Shown one piece after another: positions 32,930 to 43,795 of a stretch of DNA of 64,000 nucleotides. Numbering within the stretch: position 1 is the first letter of the stretch; the number at the start of each line of letters is the position of its first letter. A program made the position numbers and the translations under genes. The notes under the pieces are model-generated. The model ran no database searches. It saw only the letters and a program-made list of their open reading frames with translations, and was not told the origin of the DNA. The stretch spans positions 15,358,436 through 15,422,435 of the forward strand of contig CM034410.1 in NCBI GenBank assembly GCA_019925095.2, read 5' to 3'. The DNA is from Dendrolimus kikuchii. Lineage: Eukaryota > Arthropoda > Insecta > Lepidoptera > Lasiocampidae.

Positions 32930-33270
32930 ATTATAAAGAGGAAAGATTTGTATGTTTGTAACGAATAAACTCAAAAACTATTAGACCGATTTTAAAAATT
33001 CATTTACCATTCGAATGCTACATTATCCTTGATTAATAAAGGCTATATAAAAATTAGGGATCCCTACTAAAACTTCTATAATGTAACCCATCAATTTGAA
33101 CAAAGCGCTTGGCGCTGGAATCGGGTTCTAGGATTTTGATGAAATTTATCTGTTTGAGTGGGTCCTGGGATGTTTTAGATTCACAATTAGACCTGGTAGG
33201 TGGCGCTGGAATCAGGTTCTAGTTTTTTATTTTTTCAGGGCACGAGAACGTCTGCCGGAACCGCTAGTTA
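32930..33270 (-). repeat. Dispersed repeat H copy 2, uninterrupted (empty LINE site)
   Basis: On the minus strand it starts CTAGCGGTTCCGGCAGACGT and ends near TATTATAAAGAGG-complement. The stretch 33008-33021 (ATTCGAATG core) corresponds to the site occupied by R1-like LINEs in the copies at 18.9 and 43.2 kb, and it is intact here. Confidence 0.75.
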
Positions 33271-33686
33271 GTTATATATAGAGCCTTTGCCGATATTTTG
33301 TCGTAAGCGACATTTGGACCTAAATACATTTTTTGTTGCAAAAGGCATTTTAAACTCTTATTTTGTTAAGACGTTTAGTTTTAGGTAAATTAGACTCTAA
33401 TTAATCAAAAACTGAAAGACTTAAAACCAAATAATAGTTTAAAATTGAAAAGCGGCGAAAAGAGCCTAGTAGTAATAGTTTTGGTGATCGGATCCCAAAC
33501 AGGTAGTACTTGCCAACCATCTTCTCTATTGAAGTTTTGGTTTTTTCTTTCGCGAGGATTTGTGGTTTATCGAATCTGATGTAGTGGTTGGGTTTGTCCA
33601 GCGTGTGTTCACAAATTACCGCGCTTAAAACCGTTAAAACGTAATTTTATTATGTATAATACTAATCGGAAAAGCTAAGAAAATAT

Positions 33687-34168
33687 TGTTACGAGTTGCA
33701 CGACTCGAATTAAAATGCCGTTGGAATTACTATAGAATTTGTTAGAACTATACAAACACGTGTAACACAGGTACAAATATAACTGAACACAATCAGTTCA
33801 AACGTAATACGCGATTCAATAACACGCGCAAAGTCCGTCACTATATAGATTATCGAATGTACACACGTCTTGTCTCAGTGCTGATTATCGCTTGACTGCC
33901 CCGCTCTCTCCATCCTGCCGTCGTTTTATACTTCACAAATGTACCCGCCTGCATCGTCGATTTAATTTCCTAGAAATCGTAATCTGCACACCTGACTAAT
34001 CATGCCTGCAGACGGCCATAAACGAGTACAATAGGCTGATCTCCACAATAACCAATAAATAAGTAAACAAAAGAGGACAATCATAAAGGTATTACAATTG
34101 GTTCAAATGCCGACAGGTAACACCGTGCTTTGTGGAATTTGTCTATGTCGGGGGGCTAAGTCGTAACA
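33687..34168 (+). mobile_element. Solo LTR, family L1
   Basis: TGTTACGAG...GTCGTAACA, 482 bp, with exact 4-bp duplication ATAT (33683-33686 and 34169-34172). Confidence 0.88.
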
Positions 34169-34470
34169 ATATTATTTGGTCTTTCTGCTGGAAAGTCTGA
34201 ACATTACCACTTGAAATAGCGCAATATATAATCATAATAAGTTATCAAGCGCAGATTTATTTCAAATTAGATTAGATAACGGACAATATAGGCGCAAATA
34301 ACATGTTTATCTATAGATAGCTTATCAGACACTAGCAATGCTATTAATTTGAGTTAGATAACATATTTTCTATGATTTTCAACAGCAGTATATTCTTAAC
34401 TAGCTGTTGCTCGTGGCTTCTCTTGTGTAAAATAAAATTAGTCGCAGTTTGAGCAAACTTTGTTTTTTAT
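34169..34470. other. Unassigned stretch
   Basis: AT-rich; nothing recognised. Confidence 0.3.
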
Positions 34471-34716
34471 TGCTGAAAAAAAAACACAGCAAACAGGCTG
34501 ATGGTCCAACTGTGATGGAAAGTGGTTACCGTCGCCGATGGACATTAGCAATAGCAAAGGTGCTGCCAATATGCTGCCGGCCTTGAAGGAGACACTGGAA
34601 CCTGGCTACTGATGCCGGAACACAACTCAAAGTTGTTATGGCGGCATACTCTAGACCAGGGGGTAGTAGCCATCCAGTCGGGCAAATGCCTTACCACCTG
34701 TCCTGTTCCTGCACGA
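34460..34716 (-). repeat. S1 retroposon copy 11 (diverged)
   Basis: Minus strand. It lacks the GTCGTAAGAGG region near the head but retains the CCTGTTCCTGCACG complement. It resembles copy 2 in its GATGGTCCAACTGTGATGG variant, so it may be a separate subfamily. Confidence 0.65.
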
Positions 34717-34839
34717 AAAAACTTTCTACTCCTTTTTAGAGAGAATTAGAGGTAGAATTTTCAAAAACGCCGAAACACGTGTTCATTTTGAATGACGTAC
34801 CTACATGAAGATAAATAGTAGGTTGTTGGGGTTGATTCT

Positions 34840-35060
34840 TGTTTGATGAAGGCTGCTCGCCCGTGCAGCAACGCTCGGAGTCTTCCACACTATTCTGTGA
34901 CGTCGATCGCGGATGGAGCGCTGCCAAGAGCATACTATTGCTGCAGTGTTATCGCCCCCGACCGACGCGTGTCGTTCCCCTAGCAACGACCCAGTTTGTG
35001 CGTAAATCGGTTAAGCATTTTCCCTCGCCTCAAAACCAAAAAAAAAAAAAAAAAAAAAAA
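34840..35060 (+). mobile_element. R1-clade LINE 3' end, subfamily A, second copy
   Basis: Nearly identical to 19190-19380 (AACGCTCGGAGTCTTCC to CCTCGCCTC), ending in a long A run (35039-35060). Flanks do not match dispersed repeat H. At best a short AAGGCTG duplication surrounds it. Confidence 0.8.
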
Positions 35061-35189
35061 GGCTGGAACTGAAAATCAGCGCTCTGTTAGCTCCTGACAC
35101 AGCATAACCTTGAATTTCCAGCCTCATTGCCATGAATTTTATGTACGTAGTAGTAAACTTGTAGTTTACGTGTGTGCGTTTATTTGCGA

Positions 35190-35275
35190 CTAGCGCCCGC
35201 CCCGACTTCGCACGGGTATCTAAAAATTACTTTTTTATAGTCTATGTCAACCGGGAATAGTGTAGCTTGCCAACA
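35190..35275 (+). repeat. Dispersed repeat H copy 3, left half
   Basis: From GACTAGCGCCCGCCCCGACTT to GTGTAGCTTGCCAACA; the right half resumes at 35936. Together they form one repeat split by two LINE insertions. Confidence 0.75.
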
Positions 35276-35589
35276 AGCATCTAGGGAGCGGAGGAGTCAT
35301 CCCCCTCTTGACGAAGTGAGTTTGCCTCTCCCGGGGCATTCTCAAGAACTGATGCGCTAGGAGCAGCGTGGGCGTAACTAGGTTCTAAGCCTCATGCTCT
35401 TCCTGCCATAAGCGTGGGGCACATGGGAGGAGGGTGGTTTTAGTGGGTATTAGCCATTTGGTCTCGAGTCTCCACACAAGCCGATTGATTGCCCCTTCTG
35501 GAAATGCGTCCATGATCGACTATGGTCTAATCCCTTGCAAAGGACCCGGTATTGTACGTAAATAGCATTTCCCACGCCTGAAAAAAAAA
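35276..35589 (+). mobile_element. R1-clade LINE 3' end, subfamily C, first of tandem pair
   Basis: AGCATCTAGGGAGCGGAGG to CCACGCCTG plus A9. It shares the GTGGGCGTAACTA and GGAGGAGGGTGGTTTTAGTG core with the R1 3' UTR at 20340-20450. Confidence 0.82.
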
Positions 35590-35594
35590 GCTTG

Positions 35595-35935
35595 TCTTCC
35601 AGCCCTCTAGCATCTAGGGAGCTGAGGAATCTTCACCCCTGTTGACGAAGTGAGTTTGCCTCTCCCGGGGCATTCTCAAGCACTGATGCGCTAGGGTCAG
35701 CGTGGGCGTAACTACGTTCTAAGTCTCACGCTCTTCCTTCCATAAGCGCAGGGCATATGGGAGGAGGGTGGGATACCTATGGGATACCTCTCCACATAAA
35801 GGGAGGTACCTTGCCGAGTATGCACACATGCCGGCGATCCTATCTTCAGTGGCTTCACCTCTCATCGCTTTGGTCTAATCCCTAGCAAAGGACCCGGTAG
35901 TGTGCAAAATCCATTGTCCCCGCCTCAAAAAATAA
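35595..35935 (+). mobile_element. R1-clade LINE 3' end, subfamily C, second of tandem pair
   Basis: A second copy of the same 3' end, sitting head-to-tail behind the first with only AGCTTG, a partial duplication, between. It ends CCCGCCTCAAAAAATAA. The outer duplication AGCTTGCCAACA is exact (35264-35275 and 35936-35947). Confidence 0.82.
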
Positions 35936-36040
35936 AGCTTGCCAACAGTGAAAGGATTTTTCAAATCGGTTCAGTAGTTTCGGAGCCTATTCAATGCAAA
36001 CAAACAATCAAATCTTTCCTTTTTATAATATTAGTAAAGA
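35936..36040 (+). repeat. Dispersed repeat H copy 3, right half
   Basis: Continues from the duplication through GTGAAAGGATTTTTCAAATC to TTTATAATATTAGTA, the usual end of this repeat. Confidence 0.7.
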
Positions 36041-36094
36041 CAATAAATATTTTTATTTCTTTCTTATTTATTTCTAACAAGAAGTATGATAATA

Positions 36095-36426
36095 CTAGCG
36101 GCCCCGGCAGACGTTGTCCTGCTCTGAAAAAATAAAAATTTAGGACCCGATCTCAGCGCCACCTACCGTTTCTAATTGCGAATCTAAACCATCCGGGAAC
36201 ACACTCAAACACACAAAAACAAAATCACCAAAATCGCTCCAGGTGATTAGGAGGATTCTAGAATCCGATCTCAGCGTCAGCTACCGGTTCCAACAGGATA
36301 AAAAGTATCCTATGTCCGTCTCCTCGTTCTAAGCTACCTCCCCACCGATTGTCAGCCAAATCGGTACAGCCGTTCTCGAGTTATAAATAGTGTAACTAAC
36401 ACGACTTTCTTCTATATATATAGATA
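36095..36426 (+). repeat. CTAG-family dispersed repeat
   Basis: CTAGCGGCCCCGGCAGACGT head, one 118-bp-type unit, GGATAAAAAGTATCCTATG, and (TA)n end. Close to the copy at 26636. Confidence 0.7.
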
Positions 36427-36454
36427 CGTGAAACATTGATATTTTTGGTCAAAT

Positions 36455-36645
36455 AATAATATAATAATATCAGCCCATTAACGTCCCACTGCTGGGCTCA
36501 GGCCTCCCATTATAGGGGGAACAGACAGTATACCCGCCACGGGTATCACACGCATCGGTTATCTCGATGTGCAGGTTGCATCACGATGTTTTCCTTCACC
36601 GTTGTTAGCACGTGGTAGTTGTAACAATATATACATTAGGTTTGG
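36455..36645 (-). repeat. SINE S2, 5'-truncated
   Basis: Matches the body of 24672-24978 but lacks the tRNA-like head and has an internal deletion. Confidence 0.65.
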
Positions 36646-36652
36646 TCAAATA

Positions 36653-36780
36653 ACATAGACAAGAGTTATGAATGTCAAAGAAGCAAGTGAGGTGTGTAAG
36701 AATAAGCCTAAATGGCGCTCTGTTGTTCATGCCTACCCCGCAAGAGAACTGGCGTGAAGTTATATATGTATGTATGTAAC
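36653..36780 (+). mobile_element. (TATG)n-tailed element, 3' scrap
   Basis: From GACAAGAGTTATGAATGTCA to the TATGTATGTATG tail, about 125 bp. Confidence 0.7.
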
Positions 36781-37368
36781 ATAGAGGAAATTTGTATTAA
36801 ACTTTGCTGGTAGAATCATAGATAAGAAATAGCTTTTCCCTGTAACCGCGTTGGTACTTGTTCCACTCCAATTGCTCCGAGTACTAAATTGTAGGCAAAC
36901 ATCCGTATTAGGTCGTTTGTTCCTGATTCGTCCACTCCGGCGCTGACATCTTAAAACCACTCTTTATTGATTTATTAAATACTGGTCTGCTCTGTGTACT
37001 ATACTCATCCGATCACAGACAGCTAAAAGATTGTTACGATTTCAATGCATGGGCTTCACCTGCGGTAGTATTATAGTTATTGAATGTGGACAGATGCGTC
37101 TTATTTATAGCGTTAAGAATAATGTCAATATTTAGCGTTTTTAACAATTAATAATAAGAACAACTTCACAAATAACGCATCAAACCCAGAGGCGGCTCTA
37201 GCCCATGTAGCGCCCGTGGGCAATCTACACCCTGGCGCCCTCTAGCACGGTCGAAATGGAATACTTTTTCAGTAGCCCTGATCACGGAAGACAAGAATGT
37301 CAAGTGTTAATAAGTATTGCTAAAATTTTGTTTAGCTTATCGTCGACTTGTTCATTTTAATTATAATG
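36781..37368. other. Unassigned stretch
   Basis: No gene recognised. 37190-37260 (GGCGGCTCTAGCCC... GCGCCCTCTAG) is a GC-rich island, possibly an old repeat. Confidence 0.3.
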
Positions 37369-37615
37369 ACGGCCTCTGTGGTTGAGCGGGCTAAGCCTTT
37401 GCCGGCCTACCTCACTGCAACGCAGAGGCTCCGGGTACGATTCCTGGTATAGTAAATTTCGGAAACGTATTTTCTCCGTTACTTACTATGGTCTGGGTGT
37501 CTGGGATCGGCCCCAGAGTAGTCCGTTATATATTACCCATAACACAAGCGTAACTTGCTTAATTTGGGGATATACAATATGTGTGTTTGTCTGCCGATTA
37601 TTAAAAAAAAAAAAA
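37369..37615 (+). repeat. tRNA-headed SINE, family S3
   Basis: Head GGCCTCTGTGGTTGAGCGGG (A box) and GGGTACGATTCCTGG (B box, one change from GGTTCGATTCC), a ~150-bp body and an A13 tail. A reverse copy lies at 47469-47712. Confidence 0.82.
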
Positions 37616-38540
37616 TGATTAATAATAAATAAAGTTTTATTTTATAACAGGTTTTTTTTCATCCAACATAATTAAGATATAAATTAAACTAAGAATAAAC
37701 TATATATACAAACTAAAATTAAAGTATAAAATCTAGTTCTAGACCGCTGTCAGTCGGAAACGTGCCCAAAAGACTGGCCACGTTGCCTCTCTGAATGGCA
37801 ATGCTGATGCGCTGTCCGAGGTATAAACCAGTCTTTTGGTCACGTGAGATATCCACCAGACGTTTGACTATGTCCCGATAAAGCTTGTGCGCCTTATAAA
37901 TAAAGAATAATAAACTTGCAGGGGGGCTTTGTGGCGAAGTCTTAGTTGAGTAGCGACACCTCGGACCCGACGCCGGGGGTCAAGCCAAGGCCTCCACCTC
38001 CGTGCTTGCCTTAGCCAGCCGGCACGGAGTGAAGATCGTTCGAGCTAAGGCGCAAGCTCCAAGGGTGGACGTGATAAATGGCATCACGTCAGAAGTAGCT
38101 TCGGTGAACCTGCACCTCACCTCTCGACACCTCTTAGCCGCTCACAACCATGTTGGCCCTAGCCAATCTTGTACGGCATTTTAGTGACCCATGCAGTGAC
38201 TGGCGAGTTACCGTCTGCCCATTTTCCATGTTCCTTCAACATGGCAAGGGGCAGACGCCATAGTCCCCTTAGTCCCTGATACGTAAATCCAGTAGCAATT
38301 CATCCTAACAGCCCAGTACCTTTTGTTCCCATTACCTACAATAGTTCTGCACTAAATGGGGTTTGTCCTTGGGTGCATTACTGTATGGTGTAGACAGGCA
38401 TAATCGCCGGTCAGTGTCACGCCACATTTAGATTAAATTTGTCAAGGGGCCTCTGCTTTCCCATGGCCCCAAGCAAGCCTTCCTTTTCTTCTTACGTGGG
38501 AAGTTTCAGGAGCACAATAATTCACATAGTGTTTTTCAAT
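37616..38540. other. GC-richer repeat-like region
   Basis: 37915-38470 is markedly GC-richer than its surroundings (CGGACCCGACGCCGGGGGTC, GCCAGCCGGCACGGAGTG) and looks like the interior of a retroelement. The 60-codon + frame at 38002 resembles no family I know. 37616-37900 is AT-rich. Confidence 0.35.
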
Positions 38541-38551
38541 GCTTTCTATTA

Positions 38552-38815
38552 TTGACTAAACAGATATACAATGCAAAAGTGGATGGATGCAGAAGTCGTG
38601 GAAGGCCACGACACACCTTCCATGATCAAATTGATCGTGTACTAGCGGAGGGTGATGTCAGGAGCCTTAAGAACAGACGAGTGTGCATGACAAGAGTTAT
38701 GAATGTCAAAGAAGCAAGTGAGGTGTGTAAGAATGGGCCTAAATGGCGCTCTGTTGTTAGTGCCTACCCCGCAAGGGAACTGGTGTGAAGTTATGTATGT
38801 ATGTATGTCTATTAT
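38552..38815 (+). mobile_element. (TATG)n-tailed element, 3' fragment
   Basis: The + frame 38552-38788 is open: [20 protein letters not shown] to SAYPARELV, then the TATGTATGTATG tail. Confidence 0.82.
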
Positions 38816-39099
38816 TAGTTGTTGAACGAGTGTAATTTTTACCATACTCAGCGGAGCGGTAACAGTGTAAAAAAGACTTAAATTCAGTGCTCGAAATACG
38901 GGATACATAATTACACTATGATTAAAGTAATTACACGAAGGTATCCAAAATCAGGATGGGGAACTAGTGCATAGTCCTGTACAGGATGAGATGGATGTTA
39001 GTTTATCAGATGAAGATCGTGACAATGCAAATTCTCCCTCCAAAAGTCCGGGCCCTTTTTATAGCCCGTGGTCTGCAGAGACATCACATAAAGAATAAA

Positions 39100-39225
39100 A
39101 TAATTAAAATGAAGAAGTTGGCAGTACGTCAAAAGAAACTTTAACAATACTCATTGACACTTGACATCTTGGTCTTCCGTGATCACGGCTACTGAAAAGT
39201 GGCCAAAACGTCGGAGTATTTACAA
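39100..39225 (+). repeat. P-type repeat 3' end (GGCCGAAACGTCGG family)
   Basis: CATTGACACTTGACATCTTG, GTGATCACGGCTACTG and AAAGTGGCCAAAACGTCGGA recur at 48560-48665 and 58745-58845. Function unknown; possibly the end of a Penelope-like or other retroelement. Confidence 0.5.
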
Positions 39226-39260
39226 CGTAGTTATATTATGCAACGTAGGTATGTTATTAT

Positions 39261-39493
39261 GTGCCAGGTGGTAGGGCATTTGCCCGACTGGATGGTTACC
39301 ACCCCTGGTCTAAAGTATGTCGCTATAACAACCTTGAGTTGTGTTCCGGTATTAGTGACCAGGTTCCAGTCTCCCTTAAGAGAGCAGCAGCGCGTTTGTA
39401 ACACCTTTGGTGTTGCAAATGTCCATAGGCGATGGTAACCGCTTTCCATCAAGTGGGCCGTCTGCCTGTCTGCTGAACTCCTGCAATAAAAAA
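39261..39493 (+). repeat. S1 retroposon copy 12 (5'-truncated)
   Basis: Begins at GTGCCAGGTGGTAGGGCAT and ends TGCAATAAAAAAAAAA. Confidence 0.8.
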
Positions 39494-40245
39494 AAAATAT
39501 ATAAAAACAGAACTCTTTACCCTCTGTCTGTCTGTTTATCCTGAAACATACAATCTAGGAGTCTTCAAGTCTCGCCTGAACAGGTATCTTCTAGGTAAGC
39601 AGGCTACACCTTAGACTGCTTTTCCACCTGACATCAGGCGCAATGTCGGTCAAAGGCGAAGTTGGAAAGAAGACTAATAAAGAAGTAATGGATATGGTAA
39701 AGGAGTAAAGCACAATTTTAATAACTCTCGAGGAAAGAAGAGGGAAGATCTTTGGCCATCTGCTACGACAAGCCATCTTCTTATGCACGTTAATCGAAGG
39801 CAAAGTGTAAGCAAAGGGAGGGAAGTTAAGACCATGGACTCATTTATTCATGTCACATAAGTAAAACAACTAACCTAAATAGAGAAGACTGGAGGAGGCT
39901 TCAACGACAATAGCTATAGCTCTTAAATTATAGATGATGACTTGATTAAAAAATATTAATGTTTTTCATGTTAGGAGGTGTGGATTAGCTAATACCGTAC
40001 ATATGATATGAAATAAACACATTATGGATTGGTTTTTTGTACGCTTGACCAGCGCCGTAGAGGCCTCGCACGCTCTATCGCGCATGCGTCAATCATTACT
40101 CTTATAAAGACCAATTTACAATATAACACGCGGAGGAATTACGTCCCGGCCACGACTTTTGGCTTTAACGTTACTCTCAAACGCCTATCGTAGTTCGAAT
40201 ATTAAACATTTCCGAAATAAAAATCCTTGATTTCTACTATCTATA
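39494..40245. other. Unassigned stretch
   Basis: 39680-39910 contains GAAGACTGGAGGAGGCTTCAA, which resembles a LINE carboxyl end (DWRRLQ), heavily decayed. Otherwise nothing. Confidence 0.3.
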
Positions 40246-40250
40246 TCTAT

Positions 40251-40992
40251 TGTTGCGGACAGAGAGCACCCCCCTGACCCGCCCGCCGGAGCACACCTAC
40301 TCTCCGCGCACCGCATACCGCCGACGCCCATAGTTAGCAGAATTAGCAGCTAGGCGTCGGACACGGGATATAAGAGCGGCATTGACGAGCCCGACAAAAT
40401 CACCCGTCTCCTCGCAATTATGAACCCCCGAGGCTCATAACATCAGCCTGGCATAACAGACGCAGACAAAACAGACGCCGGAGAGCCCCCGGCTCGAATC
40501 GTCCCTGATTACAGACACAAGTAACCATACAAGATTAGCTTAGGCGTGTTGCTGGAGAGTTTCTTCCGCCGCTTCTTCTCCTCCAGCTATAACATGTTGC
40601 GAGTCGATAACGAGTCCCCCAAATAATCACTTCAGCCTGTTGGCTTAGTTCACTCAGCCTTTTACGGCTAAATCCCAATATAGAGTCAATCCTCCGCAGC
40701 GGTCGAGCCGAGGTCGAACCTCATAGGAGGTGCCTCTTCGAGTCGGGAAGCCCCCAAAGTCCGGTATCGCTTAAACAGCCATCTGCGGCTATTCAGCTGG
40801 GTCGAGCTCCAAAAAAAATTGTTAATTCTTCATATCACAATTCTCATTGACGACTTAGCACTCTCTCTCTTGACTCTCTGGCACAATTTGTAATTACGTA
40901 CTTCTACATGTACATTTCTAGTTTAATAATAATAATCGTACAGTCCATTATATCGAGTTTAATTTCCAAACAATAAGCAACTGCCACCAATA
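40251..40992 (+). mobile_element. Solo-LTR-like element, family L2, longest copy
   Basis: 742 bp from TGTTGCGGACAGAG to GCCACCAATA with exact 5-bp duplication TCTAT (40246-40250 and 40993-40997). The other two copies (340 and 323 bp) lack the central ~400 bp. The centre contains the shared module at 40543-40611. Confidence 0.82.
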
Positions 40993-41515
40993 TCTATAAT
41001 TGCTAAAAAATAAATTAGATATCAAACAATGGAAGTCGCTTCTGCGGCACGGGGTTCTTCTGATAATTTCCAATTTTCTTTCTCTTCGTACACGAATCTC
41101 TGTAGTTGTACATTTGCCCGACTCAGCAATTTAGATGAATAACGCGACGATTGCTTTTAACATCAGTACGAAAAAGAGAGAATGAATAGAAAAATAAAAC
41201 ATAAAAAACAAGAATAAAAATACCCTGACATGTGAGTCAGGAGGAGATATAAAAAAAAACACCAGTACGAACATCGCTCATCGAGATCGCGGTTCCGTGT
41301 ACTCATTGATGCATATTAAGGCATTACCGACCATATTCAGGGCTAAATAAATCAGGTATGTTTGTTATTGTTTTTACCAAGGATTCGTCCTAACTTATTA
41401 TTCTCCAGTTTTTCCACATAACTAAAACTTCAGAAGTTTTTTTTTTTCAAATAGGTCCACTAGAGAATACTTTTTGAAGGTCATGTAAGTCAAAATTTAA
41501 TATACTTCTATGTAC
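40993..41515. other. Unassigned stretch
   Basis: AT-rich; nothing recognised. Confidence 0.3.
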
Positions 41516-41590
41516 ACCGCTTCGCAATGTGTTATCACTGTTGAATGGAGAAGAAGCGGCAAGAAATTCTCCAGCAACACCTCTAGCTAA
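41516..41590 (-). repeat. Shared module, copy M2
   Basis: On the minus strand GTTGCTGGAGAATTTCTTGC and CGCTTCTTCTCCATTC, then TGATAACACATTGCGAAG. The same block occurs inside the L2 element (40543), the poly(A) element at 52641-52706 and at 58599-58660. Confidence 0.6.
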
Positions 41591-41799
41591 AAAAAATCAT
41601 CGTGATTATTGCTATATCTCAGACTCTTTTTTAAAACTCATATACAAGCTGTATTACAATTACTTTTCAAATAATAAATGGAGTTGTAACAAACAAAAAA
41701 GATTGCTACCGTCGCAATAATGACATACTAAATTCATACTGCTACAAATCTCCATAGATTCCGTACATGTTATACAGAAGATTTTGACAACGAATAAGT

Positions 41800-41978
41800 G
41801 ACGAAGACGAATCGCAACAAAATTTCAACTTGAAGTTTTACCGGCAGATTGTTAATGTCAAGTACATTTCAATTTGAAAACCTGCCCGTAAAACTTCAAG
41901 TTAAAATTTTGTTGCCATTCGTTTTTCCACTTGTCCGTTGAAGTTTCACTTCTACTATATGTCCCAGCACACATTCCA
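41800..41978 (+). repeat. Foldback repeat, copy 2
   Basis: An arm at about 41815-41850 (CGAATCGCAACAAAATTT, AACTTGAAGTTTTAC) and an imperfect inverted arm at about 41888-41935 enclose ~40 bp. The right side matches 22300-22432. Confidence 0.6.
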
Positions 41979-41999
41979 ATTTTGATAAGATCTTGTCTA

Positions 42000-43110
42000 T
42001 CAATTCCTGGGAGAGATTGGTTTAAGCTCCCTGTACTGCCTTATGTATTATATTATACAATTCTACACATGCCGTGTCTGCACGTTGAAGCTATTTAAAG
42101 AAAACTACAGGAATAGACTATATATAAGAGATGGAGATTTTTTTAGATTTCTTATCTGTTTGTTCGAGGTTCATGTAAAAACCACTGGGCCGATTTCGAT
42201 GCGGTTTTCACTGATCGACAACTAATTCTTAGACTTAAATTCTACGCTATTTTTTATTCTTGGAATCCTGCGGGAATTTTACTGAGCATGATTTAAAAAT
42301 TTGTTCACTGTCCGTTAGCAAGTTTTATATCATAAAATGTGAAATATTTTTATCCCGGGAGCGGTTTGTAATTGTTCGGGTGCATACAAATTAGTTTATT
42401 CCGACACGGTTTTCACTAAAACTATGGGTGTCGGTAAAATTAAACAAATCATATATTATAAACTGTATTGTATATTAGAAGTAACTATTTACATGAGTCT
42501 TAATACTTAATTACTTAAACTAATAATCTGAACGACAACGTCACGTTGTTTTATCTCGCGAATAATAGGCTTCCCTGGCGCGTGCCGTGGGAGCGATTGC
42601 GCGCGGCCTTACGGCGTAATGGTATACCTCAGACTGCCTGTCCTCCAGTACTCGGCTACGGGCGGCGTTCTGCGGTGCGTCGGAGTTCAATATCGCGGAA
42701 ACGAACGAACATTCCCGAGCGCACGTCGGCTGTATTTGCCTCGCCACAAAACCATATAGCTGCGGTATTTTGGGTCTCAGGAATTCCGCGGGAATTTCAA
42801 GCCAAGCGTGGACAATCCCGCGTTTAGATTCTACGTAGTAAAATTTATCTTCAAAGACATATTTACATACAGACAGACATGACAGTAAATGTAATGGTTC
42901 CGTTTATGCTAAAATGACCAGATAATTCAAAGGGAAAATTAACTAACGAAATTGACATTGAACACGGCTCTTAATAATTATAAATCGGAATTACCCACTT
43001 CAACTGCTAAGTAATGAGTTATTTGTAAATATTGATAATGTATAGACATTTAGAAGCATATCCGCAAGATGTTTGCTACCCATTAAACATGAGTCGTATA
43101 AAGCAAAGTA
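42000..43110. other. Mixed decayed repeats
   Basis: 42090-42300 and 42340-42440 carry CTAG-family wording (GGCCGATTTCGATGCGGTTT, TTTATCCCGGGAGCGG). 42545-42830 is a GC-rich block (GCGCGTGCCGTGGGAGCG) interrupting that repeat, of unknown origin; its 93-codon frame is not recognisable. 42840-43110 is AT-rich and blank. Confidence 0.4.
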
Positions 43111-43111
43111 A

Positions 43112-43208
43112 TCTATACTAATATTATAAAGAGGAAAAGGTGCTATTTTTGTAAGTTTGTAACGAATAAACTCAAAAACTATTGGACCGATTTCAAAAAA
43201 AATTTCAG
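43112..43208 (-). repeat. Dispersed repeat H copy 4, first part
   Basis: TACTAATATTATAAAGAGGA to AAATTTCAG; resumes at 43708. Same orientation as the empty-site copy at 32930. Confidence 0.72.
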
Positions 43209-43220
43209 CATTCGAATACT

Positions 43221-43695
43221 TTTTTTTTTAAGGCGGGGGAAATGTTATTTACGCACAATACTGGGTCCTCTGCAAGGGTTTAGACCATAGTTGATCATGA
43301 AGGCTTTCCCCTTTGATAAGGGGCAATCCGAACAATAATCAAGCCAGCTTGTGTGGAGACACAGAGAAGTTGCACGGGCAACAGTCACTACCCACTAAAA
43401 CCACCCTCCTCCCATGTGCCCCGCGCTTTTTATGAAGGAAAGGCTGAGACTTAGAACGTAGTTACGCCCAGTCCGATCCAGCGCAAAAAGTGCCTGAATA
43501 TGCCCCGGGAATCAGAACACATCCACTTCGTCAGCGGGGGTGATGAATCCTTTGCTCCCTTGATAGCTAAAGGCCCCCCGAAGCGGTATTATTCAGGGTG
43601 GGAAGTCGTGCGCATACCTGCGTCTCCGGATGCCAGCCAACCGCCGGCGTCCGCGTGGAGTCGCATTAGCACGCGCAATAATACTCCTCTCTCAC
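43221..43695 (-). mobile_element. R1-clade LINE 3' end, subfamily B
   Basis: Minus strand, poly(A) complement at 43221-43229. Its 5' end lies ~25 bp before the ORF2 stop (the codons EYYCAC-stop of the copy at 20168 are visible), then it follows the 3' UTR of 20170-20515 and continues to the true poly(A) end. Exact 12-bp duplication CATTCGAATACT (43209-43220 and 43696-43707). Confidence 0.88.
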
Positions 43696-43707
43696 CATTC
43701 GAATACT

Positions 43708-43795
43708 ACATTATCTCTTAGTAATATAGACTATAGTTATTACTAGAGAAAATTAGGGATCCCTACTTAAACTTCAATAATGCAACCCGAGGTGT
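43708..43795 (-). repeat. Dispersed repeat H copy 4, second part
   Basis: ACATTATCTCTTAGTAATAT to AATGCAACCCGAGG, continuing the repeat interrupted by the LINE. The head end is lost. Confidence 0.65.

Noticed and set aside
39190..39225. Hammerhead-like string CTGAAAAGTGGCC-AAAAC-GTC, also at 48630 and 58800
   Set aside because: Order of pieces recalls a hammerhead core, but the invariant CUGAUGA is not present and stems are too short, so I do not call a ribozyme.
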